Positions 36,101-51,100 are shown, counted from the stretch's first letter. The stretch: DNA of 64,000 nucleotides from Prostheceraeus crozeri (GCA_907163375.1 CAJQUW010001420.1:1178001-1242000), one strand, 5' to 3'. The notes: a model not told the origin generated them from the sequence alone. Numbers and translations: made by a program.

Positions 36101-39100
36101 CAGAAAGTTGGACGTGGATTTGGTCGTGGTGGATTCAGAAGGACATCGGTTTGATCAGTGCAATTCGCTGGATATACGAATCAGTTCGTCAGAAAAGAAA
36201 ATCGTGACTGTACCCAATTCTGTGACGTATCACAAGCAATCAGATAGTCCAATGACAATTCGCTTCATTGTGAATCCTCTCGGACCACTTGGTGCTATCA
36301 CGGTCTCGGCACACACTTCCGGGTTTCTGTCATCAGCAACTCCGCGTGGTAAATCCTTTCCTGAGGTAAGAATTGCTTCTAAACATAGTTTTCAAAATAC
36401 ATACTAGCCAAGGAAATTTCCTTGTTAAATGATGCGAGGGAGAATGTTTCACTTTTTATAATAATACAAAACTTACGGAGTTATTTTGCAATTCTTTGTA
36501 ATAAGTTACAGTTTTTATAATTTCCTAGTTTTCGAGCAACATACAGTTCTATGACAGCCGGTTGAAGCGAAGGTTGGATCTCACATGTGAATTTTGGGGT
36601 TAGTGTACAATTGCCATTAACATCTAGTGAGAGATTGATGATGTTTAGCATCTCACGTGTTGTCAACAAGGATGAAAGTGAACACTTCTCAAACGAACTT
36701 ATGGAATGAGGAAACTCAAGAATTTGATAATGAATGACAGCGTCATTATAATATGATTATTGAAGCGTGATGGTGAAGGACACTCAGTCATTATCAATTA
36801 CAGAATTGAAATGTTGAATATGATATTATTATTCTTTCCGACATATCGTTCTCTAAGACTCAAGCCTTTTGATGTCATACGCACTTGTGAAGACAGTTGA
36901 ATTCTGACTCTTTGTTTTTACCGAAACAGTGACCGTTACAGCTGATTTATTCATGAGTTTCTGTAAGTTTATTATGTGTTAACGTACAGGTATTAAGACC
37001 TCAATTTCGTATTTTGGTTTTACTGGGGCAAGGCAGCAGCCCAGTGACTGCAACAATGAATTTTTTATTTTTAAAAATGTTGATTCCTCAAATGCTGCAT
37101 TGTATCTTTATATTCCGGCATGGCTCGATTTTGTCATTCTCAACTGCACTGCAAATGTCAGAAAAGAAATTCGCAGCCGTTCTTCGAAGATTCTGCTTTG
37201 AACCTTGGTTTGATAGTAGATACTATACTTTCAAATTTTCACAACTGTCCTACCTCCGTATAGAGCACACCAAAGAAATTGTTTTTCTTCAACACAAGAA
37301 AATAATTACAAAATCCATTATAAAATTTTGAAGAAAGCTAATTGTATGAACTGTGAAAATTTGGCGTTTTTGGAGGGAAATTGCAGCCGCTAACTTTCTT
37401 TTCTGTCCATTTGATAAGAGATAATATGGGACAGTATGCTCATATTGATAGGCTATAGCATATCTACATTAACATTGCATAACAGTATACTACTAATTCT
37501 AATAAACGGAAGAGAAACAGAGAACAGCAGGAATTCCCCAAAAGATAGACGTGGAAAGATCGAATTATCACGGTATAATTCATCAAATTGCAAATATCAT
37601 ACGGCAGGGTGCGCAACCTTTTACATTTTTCGGCCGCCATTTCGAAGGCCGAAAGAATCACGGCCGCACCTAATATGTGTGCAAATAACTAAGTCAATAG
37701 CCAATTTATTCCACCACTCAAATTAGCTTTCCCTGATGAATGATGCAATGAAAATTGCATAAAGGCCTACTTCGTAATTAGAATGAGTTGGCAAGTTAAC
37801 ACGATCGACGGTCATTTTTGACCCGAAAAGATTTTGAGCTTAACCCTTTCATGCATATTATACTCTCTTGAGGACATTTTGCCCCACATATTTTGGGTCA
37901 ACATTGACCCCAAAGGGGCAGAAATTTGTAACCAGAAGAAGGAGGAGATCAATGCGCTTCTAATGGCAACTTCTTTTCAAGTGCTAATAACACTTTAACC
38001 CTTAGATTCACAAATTATTTTCAAAATTGAAGTTTTTATTGAGGAGTAAAGACTTGAAGCTAGCGCGCGCGAACGATTCGAGCAAATTACAATTGTCCCT
38101 TTTGTTTCTTTTAGCTGATGACTCTAGTCATGAAAGTTACTTCCCTAATATATTCTATTCATGAGTTATCGAACTGCTTGAACGCCTTCATCGCACCTGC
38201 GGGCGTCCATTTTTCTAAGCAGCATGGGTATAAAAGTGTTGGACAGTTACAAGGTAAATAGTATGCTCCCATAGTGATGATTGTTTTTCGATTGCCTTGA
38301 ACTCCTGAAATATTTGCAATATACATGTACAACATTCCTTTTCATTTACTTCTCATTGTCACGGCCGCAGGTTTCGCACCCCTGTCATGCGGCTTACTTT
38401 AACTCAAAGATGTTGTTAAATGGATTTATTATTTTACTGAAGAACCTACTATTGTTTGGTTGCGTTTAAATATTTCAGTTATTCGACGGTTCATTGAGTA
38501 TTCATCTCATCAATTACCAACAGCTGGATGATGTATGTTTTCAATTTTGAAAGTTGTATTTTTAAATTCATCGATTTTTCTAGTAAATTGTGCAAAATGT
38601 TAATAATGTCCTCCTGAATGCCACAAACCATTGGCGCATGTGCTTAGAAAGCCGAAAGCTTACTAAAACAGCGAGCATTGAGCACAAATCATCAGCTATG
38701 CAAGTCGAGATTTCTTAGGATTTGCAACATTCTTTAGAGGATAATTCTTCCTTTATCAGTCAGACTGTATCTTTCAATGCAGACTTAGTGACTTTCATTG
38801 AAAGCACTCAATGAGCAGCATGGAATATCATTGCTTGATATTCTATTATTCTTCTCAGAGTATTGATTTCGCTGTCCGCTCTCCCTCTCTCTTCCTTTCT
38901 GTGTCATTGTTTCAGATCAAAATCCACTTTTTTATCCCGTATTTAGACTATTCTCACTCCCATTCTGTTTTACAACAGACGCTCAAACGTTTCTTTGAAT
39001 TTTTAACGTCATAATGGACACAAATTTCTCTCAGACGACAATCCTTTCTGTATATCGTTGCTTAGCCCGAAAATTGCTTCAATCCAGGGGTCGGAAAAAA

Positions 39101-42100
39101 TTAATTGATGAACAATTAATTGCAATTAATTGTTATTTAATTGATAATGAAAATTGATTGATGATGCAAAAATAATTGATTGATTGATGACCAATTATTG
39201 CAACTATATTGGTCATCATATATTATGTCAAAAAGGTAAGCACGACATCAGTTTATCGGTATTGAATATCATCCATAGCAAGCAGAAACCTAATTTGTAG
39301 TCATCATGAAGGATTTTCCTGTACTGTAGAATCTGACTCATTTCTTCAGCTCAGAAGCCAGAAACTTGACATGTTCAAAGTTGAATCACACGCGCGTACG
39401 AATACGGAGAGAGACTGACGCAGTGACGCACACACGATGCTCGTCACTCGATGAATCAATGATCCCATGACTATTGACGCACCCGCACGCATTCCACACA
39501 ATACTAGCGCAGTACACAAGAAATCTCGATCGTTACGTTTGGAGCTATGAACCAATGGGATAACTAAAGTGACCTCGTTTTATTATTTCGGCATTGATTT
39601 GGTTGACATCATGTGTTGACGCTGATTAAGATTGATCGAAGTGGACGACAGTTGACGTTCGGCAGCAGCCTCTACTACGCAATGCCTGTGGTATCAAAAA
39701 ACAAAGAGACAGTTCAACTCTTTTTTATCAGAGACTCCGAGAAAGATACTTCGTCATGGAAATGTAAATGTGGCAAGACATTGATCCAGAAGCCCGGGAC
39801 TGGTTGGTCAAACCTACTATGTCACTTGAAATCTTAACATCCTGACTTCGCATCATCTACCAGTCACACAACCAACACTGAATAACTTCGTTGTATCTTC
39901 TTCGAGCAGTGCTAAGAATTGCAAGCTTCAGAATGTCTTCAGAATTTCTTTGGGACTTAAGCCGTTCTCATTCGTCGATGAACTGACACATAAGTATACA
40001 AACCTGAAACCCATTTCTTCGAAAACTCTGAAGAAATATATGCAGCTTTTGACGAAGGAAGTTGAAAGCATCATAAGGAACAAACTTCCACAACACTTCG
40101 CTTTATTATTGGATAGTTGGAGTCACAATAGTACACACTTTGTTGCCGTATTCGCTTCCTACAATGATGATTCTTCAGAGAATGGATATTCCGCTGTTCT
40201 TCTAGCTTTCTCTCCTTTTCACGAAGAAACTGAATTTACTGCGAAAGCTCATCACGACTTCTTGACTTGGATGTTAGTGGAAGTGTACCACAAATCCTTC
40301 GATAACGTCGTCGCTTTAATCGGCGATAATTGTAGTGTGAACAAAGCTTTGGCTAACCTTTGTGAGCTTCCTCTTCTGGGTTGCTCATCCCATCGATTGA
40401 ACCTCGCTGTGACCAACTTCTTGTTGGAATATGAGTATAGGCTCTCAAAATTGAACTCATTGATGGGTAAACTGAAATCGTTGAAGTTATCTGGAAAGTT
40501 GCGTAAATACACAGAACTTCGACCTGTTCAACTGAACGTGACAAGGTGGAGCAGTACCTACGAAATGGTAACGAGATATTTCAAGTTGAAAGAATTCTTA
40601 TCTCTTGGGGAGTTCGACAAATCCCCTCAACTGCTCGACTATATGTTGACGGCAAGAGAAAACTCGGATCTGATGGAGCTATCCAAAGACCTCGCCAAAT
40701 TTGACTCAGTGACCAAAGCGCTCCAGAGAGAGTCAACCAGCGTCGTAGAAATGAGGATTCTTTTTGACGAAATAAGCAAACTATACCCAAGAATGGAAAA
40801 GTATCTCTCGCCGGGAGCTGATATTGTTCATTCGCCATCGTTTGAGAGTGGTATTCTTAAGATTTCGAATGAGCAGGAGGATTTTCTTGATCCCGATGAG
40901 AGACAAGCTCTGACTAAGCTTGACTTATCGAGACAAAGTGATAGTGCTGAAAGTCAATCGTGCAATGATGATACAGCGAATTCTAAGCTTGACTTTGCTG
41001 GATCATTACTAAAAAGACGAAAATTGAATTGTACCACAGAGTCAGAGAAGATCAAAAGGTACCCGACATCCATTCAATATCTTCTCCCAACTTCAAATGT
41101 TTTAGAACGTTTTTTCAGTGTTGCTGGCATTGCTTATAGCGATTTGAGACAAAGTTTGTTGCCAGTTAATTTAGAGATGCAGCTTTTTTTGAAAGTGAAC
41201 AAGTCTCTTTGGAACATTGATACTCTAGAAACAGCATCAAGCAACGCAGATTTTTAATCCATGAACTTATGATGCAGTTATAGATTTTGTTAGATTTTTA
41301 TCAGATTTTGTTAAGTTCGATTCAAGGGAGTTCTTCAAGCAAGTATAGCGATTTCATTACTCGAACAGCCCAGATTTGTTTTGATCTATTTTTCTAAACG
41401 GTATTAAACATAGTAGACCTAGCTTACTAAAACTTCAAAAGCATGTTTGTTTAGGCTTATTATATCAATCAACGTTTTCCACTAATGATAATTTATGGCC
41501 TACACGTAAGTTTTATAGTAATTAAGCTTGTGCAATAGATAACTCACCCTAGCCTATAACCAAGACGAAGGCAGACAGCCTTAAAAGGTTAAGCTAAAAA
41601 TCATAAAAGACAAAGATACTACGAATACCAAGAAATAAGTTCAGGTACTATCACAACTCGATCATACATTATCGACCAAATAATCAATTAATTGGCAATT
41701 AATTGATAATTGATTGTTGTATCTGAGCAATTACAATTAATTGATTGAACAACATTTAATTGATTGATGTACGTTCAGTCAATTTTTTCCGACCCCTGCT
41801 TCAATCCATTTTTATACACGTCAAAGTTGTCAACGAGCTGTAATTAATTAATTGTTCAGTTAATTCACTTGGTCAGTCATCGAGACATCTAAGTGAAACA
41901 TCGATGATGATAATCAAAATTTTGCATTATACATTACTCTCTTGTAAGTATCAGTGGATGAATTGACCAAAATGTTGAATTTCGAAGTTTACTGACAATA
42001 CCCGTACAAAAAATTTTTGGAAAACATTAATGTAAAATATAATGAAACATTACATGAAACAGTATAATGAAACCACTAATGAAACATTAATGTTTTGTCT

Positions 42101-45100
42101 ACGGAGATTTAGCCATTTCATTAGTATTTTTATTAATGTTTCATGTAATGCTTCATTAGTATTTCATGTAATGTTTCATTAGTATTTTCATTAGTATTTC
42201 ATTAGCATTTACATTACATGGATCATGCGCATGGTTCATTAATGTTCCCAGTACTGTTTCATTAATGTTCCCAGTACTGTTTCATTAATGTTTCCAGTAC
42301 CGTTTCATTAATGCTCACAGCACTGTTTCATTAATGCTCACAGTACTGTTTCATTAATGTTCCCAGTACTGTTTCATTAATGCTCACAGTACTGTTTCAT
42401 TAATGTTCCCAGTACTGTTTCATTAATGTTCCCAGTACTGTTTCATTAATGTTCCCAGTACTGTTTCATTAATGTTCCCAGTACTGTTTCATTTATGTTC
42501 CCAGTACTGTTTCATTAATGCTCACAGTACTGTTTCATTAATGTTCCCAGTACTGTTTCATTAATGTTCCCAGTACTGTTTCATTAATGTTCACAGTACT
42601 ATTTAATGTTCACAGTACTATTTAATGTTCCCAGTACTGTTTCATTAATGTTCCCAGTACTGTTTCATTTATGTTCCCAGTACTGTTTCATTTATGTTCC
42701 CAGTACTGTTTCATTAATGCTCACAGCACTGTTTCATTAATGTTCCCAGTACTGTTTCATTAATGTTCCCAGTACTGTTTCATTAATGCTCACAGTACTG
42801 TTTCATTAATGCTCACAGTACTATTTCATTAATGTTCCCAGTACTGTTTCATTAATGTTCCCAGTACTGTTTCATTAATGTTCCCAGTACTGTTTCATTA
42901 ATGCTCACAGTACTGTTTCATTAATGCTCCCAGTACTGTTTCATTAATGTTCCCAGTACTGTTTCATTAATTCTCACAGTACTGTTTCATTAATTCTCAC
43001 AGTACTGTTTCATTAATGTTCACAGTACTGTTTCATTAATGCTCACAGTACTGTTTCATTAATGTTCACAGTACTGTTTCATTAATGCTCACAGTACTGT
43101 TTCATTAATGCTCACAGTACTATTTCACTAATGCTCCCAGTACTGTTTCACTAATGCTCACAGTACTGCTTCATTAATGCTCACAGTACTGTTTCATTAA
43201 TGTTCCCAGTACTGTTTCATTAATGCTCACAGTACTGTTTCATTAATGCTCACAGTACTGCTTCATTAATGCTCCCCGGTACTTTCATTTGTGGTCTGCG
43301 ATAATGCACCATAATTATTTCTAGAATGATCCTACATTATATAATGTGTCATTATTAACAAAAAGAATACCATCATCAAGTTTGTATGACACTTTTTATT
43401 CCAAAGTACATGTATCTGCTTATCTAGCTAACACTATCTATCTACTAGTCTCTAAAAGAGTTACCCATTACAAATACAGACAGCATGCGTCCAATATTCA
43501 CACAATTCCTCTGTTGCCGGTTCTTCCAAGTCTCTTAATGTCGACTTTGATGTTGCTGAAAAGAAGACGGAACCCTTTTTAATACACATTTTTGGTAAAT
43601 CACTGGTATGACGAAGTGCTTTTGAACTAAAATTGAAATTTGAATTTCTTCCAAAAAATCCCTTTGATATTCGATATCAGATAGGATGAAAACCTACAAC
43701 TGTTACATGTATGTGCATGTTCCTACATTAGCACGCACAATTGTAGTCACATACCCGCTTTAAGAATTTATTTCAGTTTATTGTAGAGGTAAAAAAAAAT
43801 TGGGTCATTAATTCTCGGTAACCCAATTTGCATATTTTTGTTCAATTATTTTTGATTTTAGGCCGACCGGAAACTACAATTTTTTTCTAATGATCATATT
43901 AAATGTTAGTATTATTTGCAATAGTGTTTTCTATTTATGATATTTTGTCACAATACTGTGTGCCAATGAAACATTACTTCAGCTATAACTAAGTGCACTA
44001 TACGGTGTGTAGGTCTGCATGTGAACTGCAGTAGGCCTACATGCATGCATGTTTTCAATGCACGTTGTTATTTGTCAGCAGGTTTACAATTTAAAAGTAA
44101 TTTTCAATTGATGTAAAAGTCTATTCCCATTAAGCCAGCTACAGAAAAACAGAAGAAAGCACGTTTAACTGCTTTGGTATTGAGCTAGTAGAATCATAAT
44201 TTGGTATCTATAAGCACTACTTGAACATGCCATACTGTTACTTACATTTGATATGTTGTGAGAATCATCACTAACTGATTGCTTAAAGACTTCTAGAGCA
44301 ATGGTATCTGACAGAGAATTCACTATCATCACCTTGCAAAATACAGGCAGCATTCAATGCATGAATTCATGGTATGTTAGTAATTGTGATTTGACTTTTT
44401 AAAGTTATTTATTTTATCCAGACAAATTCATACAGCGCTGTACCCAAAAAGCCTCATAGCATTAAAACGAACAGTGAAGTCACAAATTATATAAAGTTAT
44501 CATAAAATAGAAGAATAAGTGTTAATGAGCAGACAGTTCTTCAGGCGATGCTGCGCGCTAAATATTCAAAGTCATTCGTGTTCGTGTGAACGATCTGAAA
44601 TCGCTAATTTGAATTATATGCGCATAAAATAAACTGCTTGTAAATTAATGTTGTTAATTAATCTAATTATGAATACAGAACTGCAGCCACGCTACTGTAC
44701 TATAATAGTGAAAGCAATATAACTGCTTACCATTTTCCTTCGGTAATTCCTTGATCTTTCGCGTCACTTCGTTTTCTTTTCACTCTGTATGCGGTTTGTC
44801 AGATTTCTTGTTGCATTCTGGATTGTAGCTTTTTTGTAGCAACTTCAAAGTTTCTAGACTTTCCTCTGCTGTTTTTCGACAATGACGGGATTAGACGCGA
44901 CTGTGTATGATATACCGATGAGACGACAACGACGAAGCGAAAAGGTCACTATGAAATTCTGAATTACGTCCAGCGCATTGATGAAATGGTCCGTCTTTCC
45001 GCGTTGCATGTCGATTACCCAATAGAGACGATAGCATTAAACTTCGAGGAAAGTCGATAAATGCGCATAGGAAGAAACTCACGGCTCACGCGTTGTCGTA

Positions 45101-48100
45101 ACATGACGTCACTGCGGTAACACACAATAGGGAAGCATGAATAATCCAAGGCAAGGATTCTAAATATAGAATGGTACATTAATGTTTCATTAATGAAACA
45201 TTACATGAAACCATGGCAGTTTTCATTAATGAACTTTACATTAATGTTTCATTAATGAAACATTACATGAAACCATGGCAGTTTTCATTAATGAAACCTT
45301 ACATGAAATCATGACAGTTTACATTAGTGAACTTTACATTAATGTTTCATTAATGAAACATTACATGAAACCATGGCAGTTTTCATTAGTGAACTTTACA
45401 TTAATGTTTCATTAATGAAACATTACATGAAACCATGGCAGTTTTCATTAGTGAACTTTACATTAATGTTTCATTAATGAAACATTACATGAAACCATTG
45501 CAGTTTTCATTAATGAACCTTACATTAATGTTTCATTAATGAAACATTACATGAAACCATTGCAGTTTTCATTAATGAACTTAACATTAATGTTTCATTA
45601 ATGAAACATTACATGAAATCATGGCAGTTTTCATTAGTGAACTTTACATTAATGTTTCATTAATGAAACATTACATGAAACCATTGCAGTTTTCATTAAT
45701 GAACTTTACATTAATGTTTCATTAATGAAACATTACATGAAACCATTGCAGTTTTCATTAATGAACTTAACATTAATGTTTCATTAATGAAACATTACAT
45801 GAAATCATGGCAGTTTTCATTAGTGAACTTTACATTAATGTTTCATTAATGAAACATTACATGAAACCATTGCAGTTTTCATTAATGAACTTTACATTGT
45901 TTCATTAATGAAACATTACATAAAACAATTGCAGTTTTCATAAATGAACCCTACATTAATGTTTCATTAGATGAACCATTAGTATTTTCATTAATGCTTT
46001 ATCATGAAATGGTGAAATTTCATTAGTCATTAATGTAACATTACATGTTCATTACATGAAACATTAATGAATTGCGAAATTATTTTCGTACGGGTAAACA
46101 CTAACCAGTCACGTACAACATAAGCGCTCTGCCAGTATAAAGTACTTACTTTACTTTCTTTTTCCTTTTAACGTCTTCTTTTCCTCCTCTGTTGAGAGTT
46201 GGACGATGTGAGACTTCTCCATCGAGAACGGTCCATAGCATCACTGGCAGATATTCCCAGCTCCACCATGTCCTTATTCACGATTTTGACGCATGTCTTC
46301 CTCGGTGTTCTACGAGGACTGGAACCTTCGACCAACACGCCGAGCACATGCCTGATTGGTTCAACTATATTTCGATGCTTGATATGACCGAACCACCTAA
46401 GTCTTCGCTCTCTGATTACTTCCTCTAACGGTGTGAGGCCACAGTAGCGCTGTCGATCCGATCAGACAGTGAAATGCCACTCATGTAGCGAAGCATTCTT
46501 CTTTCACATGACCGGAGTTGCTGAACCAGCTGTTGAGTCAGGTTCCAGGATTCAGCACCGTAAAGAAGTACGGGCCTGATGCAATAGTTGTATACGTTGC
46601 TTCGGCACCGGAGTGGAATGTGGCGGTTTCTGAGCAGATTGGCGATGTCCTTCCATTTGCGCCAGGCTGATGACGCGATTCTAGCGGGAACTAGTTCGGC
46701 GCCACCCTCGCAGCAAAGCACATCACCGAGATAGTGAACTTCTTTCACGATTTCTCATCGTCTACCCAACATGTCTCAAATTCTACTGCACTTCTGCTGC
46801 CATGCACACAAGCTCTGTCAGTATAAAGTAGTAAATATAAAACCGCCCTTGTAGTTCCGTAGCATTCATTGTCAAATCTATAATATATTTGTTGACACGT
46901 ATTTAAATTTTTGCGTTCGTGTATGTCGTGCGGATGTGAGAGAAGTCCTAAATAATGAGCACCACGAAGATTGTGTGATGTTGGTGATTGGATCATTGAT
47001 AGCAAAATAGCAAGGAGCTGAATTATGGAATTGATTCTATCACTTTCGAGTTTCCTGCCTTCGATGATGCAAAGGACAGAACATGGTCCAACTGTACGAT
47101 ATCTGTAGACGATTCGAAGTCTATGATCTTGTTGAATCGCAATAATGGCATTTATACGGACACGCTAATTCTGTTGCAAGGCGTATGGAATTTTATCAGT
47201 GAATTGATGCTTATAAAAAAATTGATGTCAATTTGTTATATGAATTCTTAAGTTGTAGCTCGGCTAATTTTGGATGTTGCTTTTATTCGCTCAATCACAG
47301 CTGCATCCTTGTTCCCTGTTCGCCACATGTTCTCATCTAATTCATAAACGTCGAAGCGCAGGAGTGTGTGTGGCAAAGTTTCGTGATGACGTCATCACGG
47401 ACACGCTTTCAATTGAGATTGGCGCAACGTGCATGCGGAGACTGCGCTGAGACTGTCTTCTCTGATAGGGAAGTTTGATTGACTTGTCTTAAATGCTTAA
47501 CGTTCTCTCACCTCACACGAAGCAGAAATGAGTGACCGAGGTAAATTACAGTTACCATTTATCAATTGAAATATCGAAATAAAGAGAACTTTCATCCATT
47601 AAAAGTGATGTGAAGTTATTTTGCTCATCAAAATGTTAAAAAATGAAGACAAATTTTCGGATTTGAGAGATAAGCATTTATCTGAGCGTAGTTAAATAGT
47701 CAATCAAACAAAAACTAAAATATTGAGCAGCATTATTCAGAAGCTTTCCATCAAGACGGACTGTTAATGAACTGACCATCATAAGCATTTTCTCCGAAGA
47801 GGACCATCACAAGCTCCTTCTTCCTTCACAGGTCAGAGCGGAATTATTTTTGAAGACGGTTCAAAACACCCAAGTGTCCCCAGACCGATTGCGCTTGTTC
47901 GATCATGATGACAGTACAGCTCGCGCTAATATCGATCATGGTTCCGGACATTTTGTGGTTCAACCATCTCAAAGATCCAAATTCGCCGATACCAATATCA
48001 AAATACATCAGACAATTCGACGTCTGCAAGTAATTGTCGACAGAACAAAGAGTATGTAAGTATTATTTGCCAAACTTGATTGGTCAATTTTTTCGAAATG

Positions 48101-51100
48101 AAAGTTCATGCTGTCACATCGAAGAACTTAAAATTCGCAGATAAAGAAAAATTAAAAGTCAGAATTGTCCGGTTTTCTCAAAAGCTGTATGAAAATTGCG
48201 TTCATTTAATCATTAGCTTTACTATTTACAATAACAAATGGCTAATGTACGATTGACAGAAGTAGTAGGCCTACTAGACACACTTAAAATCATTTTTTTG
48301 ATAGGACCAGCTTTCCGATGCAGGTGCGCCTGTGCTGTCAGTTATTTTCCTTTTGCATAACATTTTTTATCATCGAATTCGTCGACGTTGGCAGCGGCAT
48401 AAGTGTCACTACTACAAGTCCTTCCCAAACGAAGTCCTTCACTCACGATTACATGGAGATTGACTGTGGGCACTGCCTAGTGCCTGTCTGATCCTGAAGT
48501 TGTCACAGGAAAGACTGCCTATTCAAAAAAGAAGAAGAATTCAGTATCTCATTGAATCAATCATTTGTCTCCTTGACAGTGCGAATGTCATGGAAATGTG
48601 GACAAGATATTTTTGGAGTTTGCAGAAATAACAGACACCTTCCACATTCATCGTCTGCACTCAGTGACATCGCCTTGATGACTGACAATCAACCGTGATT
48701 TAGAGCCTGTAACTGGTGATCTTCCTTATTTCATCTGGTTTCCATTTCTTACATGAGGAATTTGATATTATTAACTAGCAATTAATTATTATGTTTCAGG
48801 CATCACGAAGAACGTGAAGTAATTTTTAATGTTTACGATCTTTGTCTGGAAGCCCCGGCAGGACCTCCTCTCCTACACGTCTCTGTGCAGTCACTGACAC
48901 AGATTAGATTGTCATACGTTGACAAGTTGCAGCTTGGCAAAGAAGCGCAGTTTTCAGCTCAAGCACTTGATCAATCTGGCTTTCCAATTCCTGCTCAGTA
49001 CTTCTCTAAGATGAAACTGACAGCGGTGCTCATCGAGTCTAAGACTTCTCACAAGATTTCGGTGGCGTCTTTAGGACATCTGGACAGCGAGGATACGCTG
49101 TATTTGTCTATAAAAGGAATTGCTTTGGGCGTCGATCGACTCATCATCGAAGGAATTGGAAGAGATCGAAGAACCATAAAGAGCAACGAAGGAATTGTTC
49201 AGGTAACGTCGATTTGGTGAAGTACATTCTGTAAATTTGTATCGTATTAACAAACACCATTCCTTTCAGGTGTATCCCCCTTTGACGTTGGTTCCTGACG
49301 ACATTACACTATTGAAAGGAGCTTCTTTTCAATTGCAAACTACCGGAGGACCCCAGCCGCTCGGAGCGATTGATTTTATTCCTGTTGACCATCAAGCGAG
49401 TGGATCAACTCCGAAAGGTATCAAACTGCAATCCACTTCAGATAATCTTTATTCTCAAATATTTACAAGCACGGATACAAACAGAAATCAAGCGTCTCAG
49501 TATGGAGACCAATAAAGTCACTTAAGAAGACATTAAAAAATGAGTGCTCTTAAAAAACTGCAATCCACTGAGTTCCTGGTCAAATTGGTCCTGAAGCTCG
49601 GTCCCAAGGAAAGTCTCGAAATACAAGTGAAGTAACGGGAGCGTTCTCAACAACATCTGAAACTTACAATATGATTCCGCAAAAAATTTTAGGCGCAAGA
49701 TCAATAGCCTGCTTCAGTTTGATAACAGGCTACAAGCAATTTCCTTGAGCTGTCACAGGCCATTGATTTTCCGGCTGATTTTTGTCAGACACACATGTAG
49801 GTTTAGATGTTGAGAACGCTGTAATTTGAATTTTATTTTGAAGTTTTATCCACCAAAAGGTGGATTTATCTAAATCAAAAGAAATTGACTACATAGAGTA
49901 GATGCTTGTAATTTTTGACGCAGCCCATCTAGTTTGACCAGAATCAGTGCAAGAGTTTCTAAAAAAATGACTGTACACTTCCCACTTCGCCCCTAGTCTC
50001 ACGATTGAAGCATTTTTTCTTTATGAGTGTTTAGTTGTTACTTTATTCGCTTATGATTCTCTTTCTCACAAGTAACACAGCTCACAAGTATTCTGAAATG
50101 AATTGTAAATTGCCGTATCTCCGCATGAAATGAATCTCACCGTCTTCTTGTCGATTGTCAGGTAACAAAGTAAGTCGTGTTGGACGTGCAGGTCTGGTCA
50201 CTGGCTTGTCAGAAGGACTTACTCATGTCGAGGCACGTGCTTCCGGTGGTTCCGTTGCTACTGGGCGAGTTCGTGTGATTGTGCTCAACGGCGTTCGTAT
50301 CCACACTCCGCTGACAGTCGTGGAAACCGGATCCATCTTACCCGTGTGGGCCATGGGAGCCGGTGGCAACACTGAAACACCGATTTCTATGGGCAGTCTA
50401 AAACCTGCATTCGAATTTCACTGGTCATTGAGTAGCGAACAAGTTGCACGATTGGAGCATGTCCTAGCGCCAGCTGGAATTTCTGTTGATAAGGTAAGAT
50501 ATTTCATTGCATTGAAATATCAGAAAATTACTTCATTTAGTTGCGACCAGTTTGGAGATGATTGAATGTTTCATAAAAGTCATGAACTTATTTGGGAGCA
50601 GGGATCACAGTGATATATTTTTCGATTATCAGTGGATTGCATTGAATTTAGAGATGAAATTGCTGTAAATCTGTAGGAAAATTAAAAGGGTAGGGGTGCA
50701 TATTTACAGAAGGTCGTCTTTCTTCAATTTATCGATATTTTGTATGTAAGCATCTGGAAAACAAAGGGTCAAAATAGAATAGGGCCTATATTGCGTTTTG
50801 CGCAAAATTCATTTCGACCTATAAGGCGATCTTTTTCAGCTCATCTGTTTCAGATTCCTGGATAGTATTTATGTTCTGATTTTGAATTTTTACGATATGG
50901 CTCAATTAGTTACCTAAACATATATCAAGAAGTTGAGTGAACAAAGACCAAAAGAATCTCACATTGTAAAAATGATGATTTTCAAAACACGTGTTCAATA
51001 ATAGTACTGTTTTACTGTACTATTTAACAATGAGCCGTGTAATGTGAAGATCGTTAATTTAAATTTGATTTTTCAGTTTTCGTGAGATTTTTTATGATGT

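Larger units (their letters stand above)
42001..46094. mobile_element. palindrome-rich TA-flanked element A (non-autonomous)
   Basis: It begins CCCGTACAAAAAATTTTT and ends AATTATTTTCGTACGGG, each end next to a TA (41999-42000, 46095-46096). Element B (52788-55561) has the same CCCGTACAGAAA/TTTCTGTACGGG type of ends. The interior is a left block of ATTAATG/TTTCAT palindromes, a ~1-kb array of 23-bp units, a ~1.9-kb unique core without ORFs, and a right array of 62-bp units. No transposase is visible. I cannot assign it to a named superfamily. Confidence 0.8.
36366..47831 (+). other. 11.5-kb gp210 intron with hAT 2, element A and a LINE fragment
   Basis: It joins exon l (phase 0) to exon m (phase 0). 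The stretches 36366-39076 and 46760-47831 show no gene. Around 37805-37925 a GGTCATTTTTGACC / GGGTCAACATTGACCC pair of palindromes is reminiscent of piggyBac-type termini, but no element can be bounded. Confidence 0.7.

Noticed and set aside
42230..43275. Regular repeats resembling a CRISPR array
   Set aside because: The units are contiguous 23-mers without spacers, inside a eukaryotic transposon; it is a minisatellite.
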